Made by a program: the position numbers and the translations under genes | Notes under the pieces: model-generated | Told to the model about the DNA's origin: nothing | The model's input: the letters and a program-made list of their open reading frames with translations, nothing else | The model's database searches: none | Source of the DNA: Streptomyces sp. NBRC 110611 | Lineage (GTDB): Bacteria; Actinomycetota; Actinomycetes; Streptomycetales; Streptomycetaceae | Assembly (NCBI RefSeq): GCF_001590865.1 | Contig: NZ_BBUY01000019.1 | Coordinates: 1 to 52,174 of the forward strand | DNA: 52,174 nucleotides | Direction of reading: 5' to 3' | Shown here: piece after piece, positions 31,948 to 40,477 of the stretch | Numbering within the stretch: the stretch's first letter is position 1 | Layout of the letters: each line of letters begins with the position of its first letter

Positions 31948-33180
31948 TCACCGCACCGACGCGGCCGGCGGGCGTTCCCGTACGGCGCCGTAGGCGAGGA
32001 AGTACGCCGGTACCCGGTTCAGCCGGCGTGAGGTGGTGACCCACTCGGCCATCCGCCGCGCCCGCCGGGGGTTGCCGAAGGGCGCCTCCCCCGCCAGTAC
32101 CGGTCCGATGACCCGGGCATGGGCGAACCTCTGAAGCGCCTGCGTCAGTGCGGTCGTCGGCCACCGGCGGCGCTGGACGGCGCGTACGTCGCGCAGGCCG
32201 ACCGTACCCGCGCGCAGCGGCTCGACGAGGTACCGGGCGGCGGCCACCGCGTCCTCGACGGCGAGGTTGATGCCGATGCCGAAGACCGGTGACATCGCGT
32301 GCGCCGCGTCGCCGATGCACAGCAGTCCCGGGCGGTGCCAGCGCCGGAGGCGGTCGAGCCGTACGTCGAGCAGCTTCACCTCGTCCCAGGAGCCGAGCGC
32401 GTGGACCCGGTCGGCGAGCCAGGGGGCGGCGACCGCGTAGTTGGCCATGAACGGCGCGAGGCCGGCGGCGCGGCGCTCGGCGTCGGTGCCCTTGGGGATC
32501 AGCGCGGCGCACTGCCAGTACTCCCCGCGGTCGATCATCGCGGCGAGCAGCCGGTCGCCGACGCCTCCCACCAGGCCGTGCGGGTCGTCCGCGCGCCGGG
32601 GCAGCCGGAACCACCAGGCGTCCATGGGGCAGGTGAACCGCCGCAGGCGCAGTTCCGGCAGGGAGCGGGCCAGTGAGCCCCGGCCGTCGCAGGCCACGGT
32701 GAGGGTGGCCCGCAGCTCACCGGTGCGGCCGTCGGCGGTGCGGTACCGCACACCGGTGACCCGGCCCCGTTCGGTCAGGAAGGAGGTCGCCTCGGTGCTC
32801 ATCCGCAGCGAGAACGACGGCTCCCGCCCGGCCTCGTCCGCCAGCAGGTCGAGGAGGTCCCACTGGGGCACCATGGCGATGTAGTTGAACCTGCCGCGCA
32901 GCGCGCCGATGTCCCCGACGGTGACCAGCGAACCGTCCCGGCCGAGCGGCAGCTGAACCGTCGTCACCCGCCGCTGCGGCAGACGGGCGAACCGCTCGGT
33001 CAGCCCCAGGTCGTCCAGGAGCGCCAGGGTGGACGGGTGGACGGTGTCGCCGCGGAAGTCGCGGAGGAAGTCGCCGTGCTTCTCCAGGACCGTGACCGCC
33101 ACTCCGGCCCGGGCCAGCAGCAGCGCCAGCACCATCCCGGCGGGTCCGCCGCCCACCACACAGCATGTGGTCCGCTCCAT
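31948..33180 (-). CDS. FAD-dependent monooxygenase (PHBH/UbiH type)
   Basis: This 410-residue flavoprotein has the Rossmann motif CCVVGGGPAGMVLALLLARA near the N-terminus, then FRGDTVHPSTLALLDDLGL. The second FAD motif is GLLCIGDAAHAMSPVFGIGI followed by NLAVEDAVAAARYL, all typical of aromatic hydroxylases that use NAD(P)H and O2. The substrate is unknown. The ATG follows GGGAG. It lies convergent with the CAP gene and upstream of, but on the opposite strand to, the amine-oxidase operon. Confidence 0.88.
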   Translation of the reverse strand: MERTTCCVVGGGPAGMVLALLLARAGVAVTVLEKHGDFLRDFRGDTVHPSTLALLDDLGLTERFARLPQRRVTTVQLPLGRDGSLVTVGDIGALRGRFNYIAMVPQWDLLDLLADEAGREPSFSLRMSTEATSFLTERGRVTGVRYRTADGRTGELRATLTVACDGRGSLARSLPELRLRRFTCPMDAWWFRLPRRADDPHGLVGGVGDRLLAAMIDRGEYWQCAALIPKGTDAERRAAGLAPFMANYAVAAPWLADRVHALGSWDEVKLLDVRLDRLRRWHRPGLLCIGDAAHAMSPVFGIGINLAVEDAVAAARYLVEPLRAGTVGLRDVRAVQRRRWPTTALTQALQRFAHARVIGPVLAGEAPFGNPRRARRMAEWVTTSRRLNRVPAYFLAYGAVRERPPAASVR

Positions 33181-33312
33181 CGCCACCGCTCCCTTCCGCC
33201 GCTCCGGGGCATCCGGCGCGGCCACGACGGCACATATACCCACGGACTCCGGACCACCCCGGACGCCGTACCACGCCCGGATTCCGTTCGCTCCCCTCCC
33301 GGCGGGGCGGGT

Positions 33313-33660
33313 TCAGGGGTCGACCGTGACCGCGAACTCCTCCGGGGCGGCGCCTTCGGCGGTCGCGGTGAACAGGGCCGTACCGGCCGCGTCGCCCGCC
33401 ACGAGGGGCGGGGTCTCGGCGTATCCGCCGGCGTCGGTGCGTACGGTGACGGCGATCTCGTCGCCCTCGAAGAGGGCCTGCTGGCTGGTGGACGTCCAGC
33501 AGAACGTCACCTCCGCACCGGGCACCGGGCGCAGCGAGTTGCTGTCGACGAGCCGGGCCTTCAGCGGGTCGGCGAAGGCTTCCAGGCGTCCGGCGTGCTG
33601 CCCGGCTCCCCCGGCCGGCTGGAGGGTCAGCGCCTGGACCGAGCCCGCTCTGGCGTTCAT
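33313..33660 (-). CDS. Small Ig-like (Big_1-type) protein without signal peptide
   Basis: This 115-residue protein has an Ig-like/invasin-type beta sandwich pattern: RLVDSNSLRPVPGAEVTFC, then TVRTDAGGYAETPPLVAGDA and GTALFTATAEG. Such domains are usually extracellular, but this protein has no signal peptide, suggesting cytoplasmic location or export by another route. The N-terminus contains ALTLQPAGGAGQHAGRLE. GGGAGAGG precedes the ATG. It lies between the monooxygenase (same strand) and the divergent catabolic operon. Function unknown. Confidence 0.7.
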   Translation of the reverse strand: MNARAGSVQALTLQPAGGAGQHAGRLEAFADPLKARLVDSNSLRPVPGAEVTFCWTSTSQQALFEGDEIAVTVRTDAGGYAETPPLVAGDAAGTALFTATAEGAAPEEFAVTVDP

Positions 33661-34043
33661 ACGGCCTCTCCCGACTCGATGATCGTGGTGACGGCAGGGT
33701 GCCCGGACGGGTGTCCGGGGCTGCGGTGATGGTAAGCAGGGCGCCGTCCCGGGCCCGGGTGCGACCGGCTGGTTCGTGGAGAGTTCCTGCGGTGGGGTGA
33801 CACCGGGGGCGGCCCGCCGGGCCCGACGGGACCCTCACTCCGGCGCGTGGCCCTGGCCGCACGGCTCCCTGCACCGTGGCCGTATCGGGCCCCTGGGGGA
33901 TCCGCCGCGGGGCCCGGTGGTGGACGCCCCGGGGCGCGGCGCGCGACGATCTGTGCACCGGCGGGTGCGCGGCAGGCCGCCCGGGTGCGGGGTGCCCGCC
34001 GGCCGTGTGGTCCGTTCCGGACGAGCAGACGGGAAGGCCTGGG
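33661..34043. other. Divergent control region, Ig-like gene/catabolic operon
   Basis: No gene is seen in these 383 bases. CCCGGAC (33702-33708) and GTCCGGG (33713-33719) make a perfect 7-bp hairpin with a 4-nt loop, 42 bases upstream of the Ig-like start and so probably in its leader or promoter. The remainder is uniformly G+C-rich with no convincing promoter hexamers. Confidence 0.45.
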
Positions 34044-35219
34044 ATGGCTCTCACCGCGGCTTCCGCCGCCCTCCCCGGGGCCGCCGACGTGGTGGTCGTC
34101 GGCGGCGGTGTCATCGGGGCGAGCATCGCGTTCCACCTGGCCGAGGCCGGTGCCGGGAGGGTGCTCCTGCCGGAGCGCGACCGGCCGGGAGCCGGTTCGT
34201 CCGGCAAGCCGATCGGCGGGGTGCGGGCGCAGTTCTCCGATCCGGTCAACATCCGGCTCGGCCGGCGCAGTCTGGAGGCCTGGCGCGACTTCACCCGGCG
34301 GCCCGGTGCCGAGATCGGGCTGGAGCGTGCCGGGTACCTGTTCCTCCTCGGTGATGCCGAGCAGGTGGCCGTCTTCGAGCGGAGCATCGCCGTACAACGC
34401 GGGCTGGGCGTGCCGAGCCGCCTCGTCACCCCGCTCGAGGCGCACGGGCTGTGCCCCTTCGTCGACCCCGGCGGTATCGTCGCCGGCGCGTACTCGCCCG
34501 GTGACGGGTGGGCGCTGCCCGGGCCGGCGGTGACCGGCTATCCGGCAGCGGCCCGCCGGTACGGGGCGACCGTACGCGGCGGCTGCCCCGTCACCGCGAT
34601 CGACACCGCCGACGGGACGGTCCGGGCGGTGCGCACACCGCACGGCACGGTACGCACCGGGACCGTGATCTGCTGTGCGGGAGCCTGGTCCGCCGCCGTC
34701 GGGGCGATGGCCGGGGTGAGCCTGCCGGTCACTCCGCTGCGGCGGCAGGTCGCCTTCACCGGGCCGCTGCGCCCGGCTCCGCCGCGGATCCCGTTCACCC
34801 TCGATCCGGACTCCACGCTCTACTTCCACAACGACGGCGCGGACGGGCTCCTGCTGGGCATGTCGGATCCCCGTCAGGAGCCGGGTTTCGGCCGTGAGTT
34901 CACCCGGGAATGGCTGGAGCCGTTCCGGGCGGCCGCCCGGCGCCGCGCGCCCGCGCTGAGCGGACTGCCCGTCACCGGCGGCTGGGCCGGCCTGTACGAG
35001 ATGACGCCGGACCGCAACGCGCTGATCGGTGAGGCGGACGGGGTCAGCCGGTTCCTGTACGCCACCGGGTTCTCCGGCCACGGGTTCCTCCAGGCGCCCG
35101 CGGTCGGGGAGACCGTCCGCGATCTGTACCTCGGCACCGCTCCGGCGGTCGATGTCGCCCCGCTCTCCGCGGCCCGGTTCGGCGGGCAGCGGAGCCGGCC
35201 CGAGGCCCATGTCATCTGA
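34044..35219 (+). CDS. FAD-dependent amine/amino-acid oxidase (DAO family)
   Basis: The 391-residue protein has the dinucleotide motif VVVVGGGVIGASIAFHLAEA at the N-terminus, a DAO-family middle (GAYSPGDGWALPGPAVTGY) and the C-terminal FAD segment YATGFSGHGFLQAPAVGE. It resembles sarcosine oxidase, glycine oxidase and pipecolate/proline oxidases. It is the first gene of a three-gene operon with a 2-oxoadipate decarboxylase homolog and an aminoadipate-semialdehyde dehydrogenase homolog. The best contextual assignment is therefore oxidation of L-pipecolate (or a related imino acid) to the P6C/aminoadipate-semialdehyde level, or of 2-hydroxyglutarate at the end of the route. The ATG follows GAAGG. 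Confidence 0.87.
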   Translation: MALTAASAALPGAADVVVVGGGVIGASIAFHLAEAGAGRVLLPERDRPGAGSSGKPIGGVRAQFSDPVNIRLGRRSLEAWRDFTRRPGAEIGLERAGYLFLLGDAEQVAVFERSIAVQRGLGVPSRLVTPLEAHGLCPFVDPGGIVAGAYSPGDGWALPGPAVTGYPAAARRYGATVRGGCPVTAIDTADGTVRAVRTPHGTVRTGTVICCAGAWSAAVGAMAGVSLPVTPLRRQVAFTGPLRPAPPRIPFTLDPDSTLYFHNDGADGLLLGMSDPRQEPGFGREFTREWLEPFRAAARRRAPALSGLPVTGGWAGLYEMTPDRNALIGEADGVSRFLYATGFSGHGFLQAPAVGETVRDLYLGTAPAVDVAPLSAARFGGQRSRPEAHVI

Positions 35220-35266
35220 CGGCGGGCCGGCTCCGTGGTCACCGCCCCTCGCTCCAGGAGGTTCAC

Positions 35267-36664
35267 ATGGTCCCCACCTGGCGGCTGCGTGCCGCGTTCG
35301 CCCGCCGTCTGTCGGACATGTACGGGACCGAGGTCCCCGCATACACCACGCTGCTCGACGTGGCGGGACAGGTCAACGACGAGGTCGTGCGCCGGGATCC
35401 GGACGCCGGACGCCTGGGCGGTATCGACCGGGTCACCGCGGAACGCCATGGGGCCATCCGCGTCGGCACCCCGGGGGAGCTGCGCCAGGCGGCCCAGGTC
35501 TTCGCCGCGCTGGGCATGCACCCGGTGGGTTTCTACGATCTGCGCGAGGCGGCGTCCAGCGCGGTTCCGGTGGTGTCCACCGCCTTCCGGCCCCTCGGCA
35601 CCGAGGAGCTGGCCCGTAACCCGTTCCGGGTCTTCACCTCCCTGCTCACCCCCGCCGACCGGCGCTTCTTCGACGCCGGTCTGCAGGCCCGGCTGGAGGC
35701 GTTCCTGGCCCGCCGCCGGCTCTTCCCGCCGGAGCTGATCGAACTGGCAGGGCACGCCGAACGGGAGGGCGGGCTCCCCGAGGAGCGGGCCGAGCGCTTC
35801 CTCGGTCTCGCCGTCGCCGCCTTCGCGCTGTCCCGTGAGCCCGTCGACCGGGCCTGGTACGCCGAGCTGGAGCGGGTCTCCGCGGTGGCCGCCGACATCG
35901 GCGGGGTGGCCGGCACGCACCTCAACCACCTCACTCCCCGCGTCCTGGACATCGACCGGCTCTACGCCCTGATGGCGGGGCGCGGTATCGCCATGATCGA
36001 CCGGATCCAGGGCCCGCCGCGGTGGGCGGGACCCGATGTGCTGCTGCGGCAGACCTCGTTCCGTGCGCTCGCCGAACCCCGGACGTTCCGCGAGCCCGAC
36101 GGCAGCCTCACCACCTCGTCCCTGCGGGTGCGCTTCGGCGAGGTCGAGGCCCGCGGTATCGCCCTCACCCGCGCCGGCCGGGCCCGGTACGACGAGCTCG
36201 CCGCGGAGACCGACCGGCGGCTCGCCGAGCGGCCCGGGGCCACCGCACAGGAGGTGGCCCGCGGCCTGTGGGAGGCGCGGTTCCCCCGCGAGGAACACCG
36301 GCTGGCCGCCGACGGGCTGGCGTTCTTCACCTACCACCCGGTCACCGGCCGCCCCCGCGACGGGCGGCGGCCGCCCACCGGCCGTGCGGCGCTGCTCGCC
36401 GACGGCTGGCTCACCGCCCGTCCCATCGTCTACGAGGACTTCCTGCCCCGCTCCGCGGCCGGGATCTTCCAGTCCAACCTCACCGACGAGGGCACCCGGG
36501 ACGCCTCCCGGACGGCGACCCCCTACGACGCGCGATGGCTCGCCGAGGCCATCGGGCGCACGGTGCACGACCCGTACGACCTCTACACCGCCCAGCAGGA
36601 CCGCTCGCTGCACGCGGCGCACCGTGCCCTGGCGATCGCGCCCCCGGCCGGCGGCCGGCCCTGA
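35267..36664 (+). CDS. hglS: 2-oxoadipate dioxygenase/decarboxylase (HglS/YdcJ, DUF1338)
   Basis: The 465-residue protein matches the HglS family, non-heme iron enzymes that convert 2-oxoadipate and O2 to D-2-hydroxyglutarate and CO2 in lysine catabolism. Recognisable parts are TVxAERHGAIRVGT-like sequence with H61, VAGTHLNHLTPR with H218/H221, and RFGEVEARGIALT with E292/E294, which correspond to the two His and one Glu iron ligands of the family. Further family sequence is YEDFLPRSAAGIFQSNL. The ATG follows AGGAGG, 47 bases after the oxidase. Placed between an oxidase and an ALDH7, it strongly suggests the aminoadipate branch of lysine degradation. Confidence 0.88.
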   Translation: MVPTWRLRAAFARRLSDMYGTEVPAYTTLLDVAGQVNDEVVRRDPDAGRLGGIDRVTAERHGAIRVGTPGELRQAAQVFAALGMHPVGFYDLREAASSAVPVVSTAFRPLGTEELARNPFRVFTSLLTPADRRFFDAGLQARLEAFLARRRLFPPELIELAGHAEREGGLPEERAERFLGLAVAAFALSREPVDRAWYAELERVSAVAADIGGVAGTHLNHLTPRVLDIDRLYALMAGRGIAMIDRIQGPPRWAGPDVLLRQTSFRALAEPRTFREPDGSLTTSSLRVRFGEVEARGIALTRAGRARYDELAAETDRRLAERPGATAQEVARGLWEARFPREEHRLAADGLAFFTYHPVTGRPRDGRRPPTGRAALLADGWLTARPIVYEDFLPRSAAGIFQSNLTDEGTRDASRTATPYDARWLAEAIGRTVHDPYDLYTAQQDRSLHAAHRALAIAPPAGGRP

Positions 36665-36717
36665 CCCGGACCGCGGCGCCGGTCCCCCGCACCCGCGACT
36701 GACGAGGAGCCCGCACC

Positions 36718-38259
36718 ATGACCACGACCGCCCGCACGCACCTTCCGGACACCGCCGCGCTGCGCGCCCTGGCCACCCGGAGCCTGCACCGCTGCGGGGT
36801 CCCGCTCCCCGGCGACACAGGCGAGCTGGTGTCCCGTACGCCGCTGACCGGCGGCACCCTGTTCCGGCTGCCGGCCGCCGCCGACGAGGACGTGGACGCG
36901 GCCGTCGCCCAGGCCCATGCGGCCTTCCGGCAGTGGCGCACGGTGCCCGCGCCGCGGCGCGGCGCTCTGGTGAAGCGGCTCGGTGAACTGCTGACCGCGC
37001 ACCGGGACGACCTGGCCGATCTGGTCACCCTCGAGGCCGGCAAGATCCGCTCCGAGGCCCTGGGCGAGGTCCAGGAGATGATCGATATCTGTGACTTCGC
37101 CGTGGGGCTCTCCCGTCAGCTCTACGGGCGCACCATGGCCTCCGAACGGCCCGGGCACCGGCTCTGTGAGACCTGGCACCCGCTCGGTGTGGTCGGCGTC
37201 ATCTCCGCGTTCAACTTCCCGGTCGCGGTGTGGTCCTGGAACACCGCGCTCGCCCTGGTGTGCGGCGACACTGTGGTCTGGAAGCCGTCGGAGCTGACCC
37301 CGCTCACCGCGCTGGCCTGCGACGCGCTGCTCGCCCGGGCCGCGGCGGAGACCGGTGCGCCCGCCGCGGTGCACCGTCTGGTGCCGGGTCACCAGGGCAC
37401 CGGTGAACGCCTCGTCGACGATGCCCGCATCGCGCTGGTCAGCGCCACCGGCTCGGTGCGCATGGGGCGCGCGGTCGCCCCGCGCGTCGCCGCCCGCTTC
37501 GGCCGCTGCCTGCTGGAACTGGGCGGCAACAACGCGGCGATCGTCACCCCCTCGGCCGACCTCGGCCTCGCCGTGCGCGGCATCGTCTTCGCCGCCGCCG
37601 GTACGGCCGGGCAGCGCTGCACCACCCTGCGCCGGCTGATCGTCCACGAAGACCTCGTGGACCGGCTACAGGAGAAGGTCGTGCACGCCTACGAGCAACT
37701 GCCCGTGGGCAACCCCTTCGAGGACGGGACGCTCGTCGGCCCGCTGATCAGCACCTCGGCCCTGGCGGCGATGAACGCCGCGCTGACCGCCGCCCGGGCC
37801 GACGGCGGGAAGCTGCTGACCGGCGGCGACCGCCGGCTCCGGGAGAGCGCCCCCGAGGCCGCCTATGTCCGCCCGGCGGTGGTCCGGATGCCGGCCCAGA
37901 CGGCCGTCGTGCGCGAGGAGACCTTCGCCCCCATCCTGTACGTCCTGACCTACCGCACCCTCGACGAGGCCATCGCGCTGCAGAACGGCGTACCGCAGGG
38001 CCTGTCCTCCAGCATCTTCACCCGGGACCAGCGGGAGGCCGAGCGCTTCCTCGCCGCCGACGGCTCGGACTGCGGTATCGCCAACGTCAACATCGGCACC
38101 TCGGGCGCCGAGGTCGGCGGGGCGTTCGGCGGTGAGAAGGAGACCGGCGGCGGCCGCGAGTCCGGCTCGGATGCCTGGCGGGCGTATATGCGCCGGGCGA
38201 CGAACACCGTGAACCACTCGGACGACCTGCCGCTCGCGCAGGGTGTCGACTTCCTCTGA
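36718..38259 (+). CDS. amaB: ALDH7-type aminoadipate-semialdehyde dehydrogenase
   Basis: This 513-residue aldehyde dehydrogenase resembles antiquitin/ALDH7A1 and Pseudomonas AmaB. Catalytic residues are E267 in ELGGNNA and C301 in GQRCTT, with the family sequence GVVGVISAFNFPVAVWSWN and the C-terminal GAFGGEKETGGGRESGSDAW. It oxidises L-2-aminoadipate 6-semialdehyde (in equilibrium with P6C) to L-2-aminoadipate with NAD(P). Start at ATG after GAGGAG, 53 bases after hglS. A transaminase from aminoadipate to 2-oxoadipate is needed to link it to hglS and is not in the window. Confidence 0.9.
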   Translation: MTTTARTHLPDTAALRALATRSLHRCGVPLPGDTGELVSRTPLTGGTLFRLPAAADEDVDAAVAQAHAAFRQWRTVPAPRRGALVKRLGELLTAHRDDLADLVTLEAGKIRSEALGEVQEMIDICDFAVGLSRQLYGRTMASERPGHRLCETWHPLGVVGVISAFNFPVAVWSWNTALALVCGDTVVWKPSELTPLTALACDALLARAAAETGAPAAVHRLVPGHQGTGERLVDDARIALVSATGSVRMGRAVAPRVAARFGRCLLELGGNNAAIVTPSADLGLAVRGIVFAAAGTAGQRCTTLRRLIVHEDLVDRLQEKVVHAYEQLPVGNPFEDGTLVGPLISTSALAAMNAALTAARADGGKLLTGGDRRLRESAPEAAYVRPAVVRMPAQTAVVREETFAPILYVLTYRTLDEAIALQNGVPQGLSSSIFTRDQREAERFLAADGSDCGIANVNIGTSGAEVGGAFGGEKETGGGRESGSDAWRAYMRRATNTVNHSDDLPLAQGVDFL

Positions 38260-38295
38260 CCGACGGCTTCCCGGTGACCTGGCGGCGCCCGGAGC

Positions 38296-38314
38296 CCCGG
38301 GCCGAGGGCCCGGG
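38296..38314. terminator. Terminator between convergent genes
   Basis: CCCGGGCC-GAG-GGCCCGGG is a perfect 8-bp stem with a 3-nt loop, lying between the ALDH stop and the convergent AMIN-like gene stop. Confidence 0.7.
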
Positions 38315-38324
38315 TGCGGTCAGG

Positions 38325-38903
38325 TCACCAGCTGTGCGCGACGTCCACGATGAGCCGGTCGCCGGACTGTGTCACCCGGAACGGCAGCCTGGCGCGTACC
38401 CCCAGGCCGACCTGGGTCTGGCCCTCGAAGCTCGCGCCGAACCTGGTGTCCCTGAACGTCCGGTAGCCGCCGACGTCGACGCCCGGCAGCGGTTTGCCCG
38501 CCTCGCCCGCGTAGGCCTGCTCGCCCGTCGAGGGGTCGTAGCTCGGCGCCGACACGTAGATCTGCAGAATGGCCCCGCCGCGGACCGGGATCCGCTCGCC
38601 GGACCCGTCCTGGTGGAACGCGTCGACATAGCCGACGTGGTAGCCGACCCTGCCGTCCGGCGCACCGCCGATGTCGAAGACCATCCGGTCGTAACACGCG
38701 TTCCGCCCGGTCCTGATGTTCCGCAGTGGCTCGGCGTACGAGCCCGTCACCGCCTTGACCGTACTGCCCCAGTTCGTCGGACAGTCCTGGGCCGGCCCGG
38801 GCGCACCCGTCGGTACGGCCGCGGCACCGGCCGTACCGGCCGTGCCCAGCAGGCCCGCTCCCGTCAGCAACAGCACCGCTGCCGTCGTCCCCAACCGTCG
38901 CAT
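38325..38903 (-). CDS. Secreted AMIN-like domain protein
   Basis: This 192-residue protein has a signal peptide (MRRLGTTAAVLLLTGAGLLG to about residue 28) and a single beta-rich domain. Features such as CYDRMVFDIGG, VGYHVGYVDAF, ILQIYVSAPSYDP and DRLIVDVAHSW fit the AMIN-like family found in exported actinobacterial proteins. AMIN domains in other bacteria target amidases to the septal wall; here no enzyme is fused. The ATG follows GGGGGTGG. Confidence 0.82.
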   Translation of the reverse strand: MRRLGTTAAVLLLTGAGLLGTAGTAGAAAVPTGAPGPAQDCPTNWGSTVKAVTGSYAEPLRNIRTGRNACYDRMVFDIGGAPDGRVGYHVGYVDAFHQDGSGERIPVRGGAILQIYVSAPSYDPSTGEQAYAGEAGKPLPGVDVGGYRTFRDTRFGASFEGQTQVGLGVRARLPFRVTQSGDRLIVDVAHSW

Positions 38904-39043
38904 CGTCCACCCCCACAGAAGAAGGAAACAAAGGTAACCGGCGTACATGCGGTAAGAGGGCCGGCCGGCTGTCGAGCGTTGCCCTCCGGTCGACTTCCGG
39001 CCAGCCGCCGGGCGAAGTTGTCGCGATCGGATCGGCGGGCGGC

Positions 39044-39670
39044 TCATCGCACGTCGTGGGGCCGGAACTGGATGCTGATCCGCGGTCCCGGCGCGTGGGC
39101 CGTCTTGGGGATGGCGTGCTCCCAGGTCCGCTGGCAGGAGCCGCCCATCACGATCAGGTCGCCGTGCCCCAGCGGCCGCCGGACGGTGCCATGGCCGTGC
39201 CGTGGCCGGAGCAGCAGGTCGCGCGGCGCTCCCACCGACAGGATGGCGACCATCGTGTCCGCCCGGGCGCCGCGGCCGGACCGGTCACCGTGCCAGGCCA
39301 CGCTGTCGCGGCCGTCCCGATAGTAGCACAGGCCGGCCGTGGTGAACGGTTCCCCCAGCTCATCGGCGTAGTGGGCGGAGAGCGCGTCCCGGGCCCGGGT
39401 CAGCACCGGGTGCGGCAGCGGGTCGCCGGCGTGGTAGAAGGCGAGCAGCCGTGGTACGTCCACCACGTGGTCGTACATGTGCCGCCGCTCGGCTTGCCAG
39501 GGAACCTCGGAGACGAGCCGCAGGAACAGGGCGTCCGCCCCGCTCAGCCACCCGGGCAGCAGATCGATCCAGGCCCCGTCGCCGAGTTCGGTCCGGCGCA
39601 GCCCGTGCAGCGGACCGAGGCGGATCTCGTCGGTCTGGTCGAAGAGCGAGCCCTGAAGATGCGTGCCCAT
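39044..39670 (-). CDS. AlkB-type Fe(II)/2-oxoglutarate dioxygenase
   Basis: The 208-residue protein has the AlkB core: iron ligands H127 and D129 in AWHGDRSG and H185 in WEHAIPK, and the 2-oxoglutarate-binding Arg pair in RISIQFR (R197, R203). The nucleotide-recognition lid contains CYYRDGRDSVAW. It repairs alkylated bases (1-methyladenine, 3-methylcytosine) by oxidative demethylation. It appears monocistronic; no Ada-type regulator lies nearby. Confidence 0.93.
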   Translation of the reverse strand: MGTHLQGSLFDQTDEIRLGPLHGLRRTELGDGAWIDLLPGWLSGADALFLRLVSEVPWQAERRHMYDHVVDVPRLLAFYHAGDPLPHPVLTRARDALSAHYADELGEPFTTAGLCYYRDGRDSVAWHGDRSGRGARADTMVAILSVGAPRDLLLRPRHGHGTVRRPLGHGDLIVMGGSCQRTWEHAIPKTAHAPGPRISIQFRPHDVR

Positions 39671-39703
39671 GCGTCCAGCGTAACCGTAAATTCGAATATA
39701 TGT

Positions 39704-40345
39704 TCAGTCGAAGCGGATGTGCTTGACCCCCGTCCAGGCCCGGCGGAGGCGCCCGTGGAGGGCTCCGTCCGTGTTCGGCGCGAGCGTCAGCCCGGCCGAG
39801 GCGGCGATGTGATCGGCGACCTGCGGGACGGAGATCCGGTCGGTCCGGATGTGCTCCGCGAACTCCGGCGCGCGGAGGCGCTCCAGGCAGAGGTCGAGCT
39901 TCGACACCGCGAAGCTCTCCCGCCGCAGCGCCGTCTGCTTGCCCGCGAGGGCACCCACCAGGTGGCCGATGCCTCGTTCCCGCAGGCGCCTGAGGACGGT
40001 CTCCCGGTCGGCCAGCAGCGCGAAGTGCCGGACGTCGTGGCCGTGCTCCCGGAGCCGGCCCACGGTCTCGCGGAAGTAGACCGGCTCCACCACCGTCATC
40101 GGCGCGATGACGGTGCCGTGGTACCGGGTCAGGGCCAGGTCGAGCACCTCGAACACGCCCTGCCGCCAGGCCCGGAGGTCCTGGAAGTCGCGGCGCAGGG
40201 ACGGCGGCAGCATCCGCAGCGTCCGGTGCAGGCCGAAGCCGACATGCTCGGGGTCGCAGACGACGCTGCCCGGCAGCCGCCGCTGGATCTCGTACGCGGT
40301 CTGCGTCTTTCCGCCGCCGAATGGTCCGTTGAGCCATAGAAGCAT
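39704..40345 (-). CDS. TmrB-like P-loop ATP-binding protein
   Basis: This 213-residue protein begins MLLWLNGPFGGGKTQTAYE, with the P-loop GPFGGGKT at residues 7-14. Next come SVVCDPEHVGFGL and a kinase-like core (YHGTVIAPMTVVEP, HFALLADRETVLRRL). This matches the TmrB-like family, named for a tunicamycin-resistance protein; related P-loop proteins phosphorylate small molecules. A resistance role here is not shown. The upstream in-frame extension lacks family features. Confidence 0.8.
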   Translation of the reverse strand: MLLWLNGPFGGGKTQTAYEIQRRLPGSVVCDPEHVGFGLHRTLRMLPPSLRRDFQDLRAWRQGVFEVLDLALTRYHGTVIAPMTVVEPVYFRETVGRLREHGHDVRHFALLADRETVLRRLRERGIGHLVGALAGKQTALRRESFAVSKLDLCLERLRAPEFAEHIRTDRISVPQVADHIAASAGLTLAPNTDGALHGRLRRAWTGVKHIRFD

Positions 40346-40477
40346 GCCCAGACGGTACGCCGGGAGCCGCGTCGCGGACGTTACAGCGGCGTTCGAGGGT
40401 GCCCCCGCCGGAAACGGCCGGGACCCGTGACGGAAACACGCGCCGGGGCACGCCCGCACCGCCCTACGCCCGTGCCC

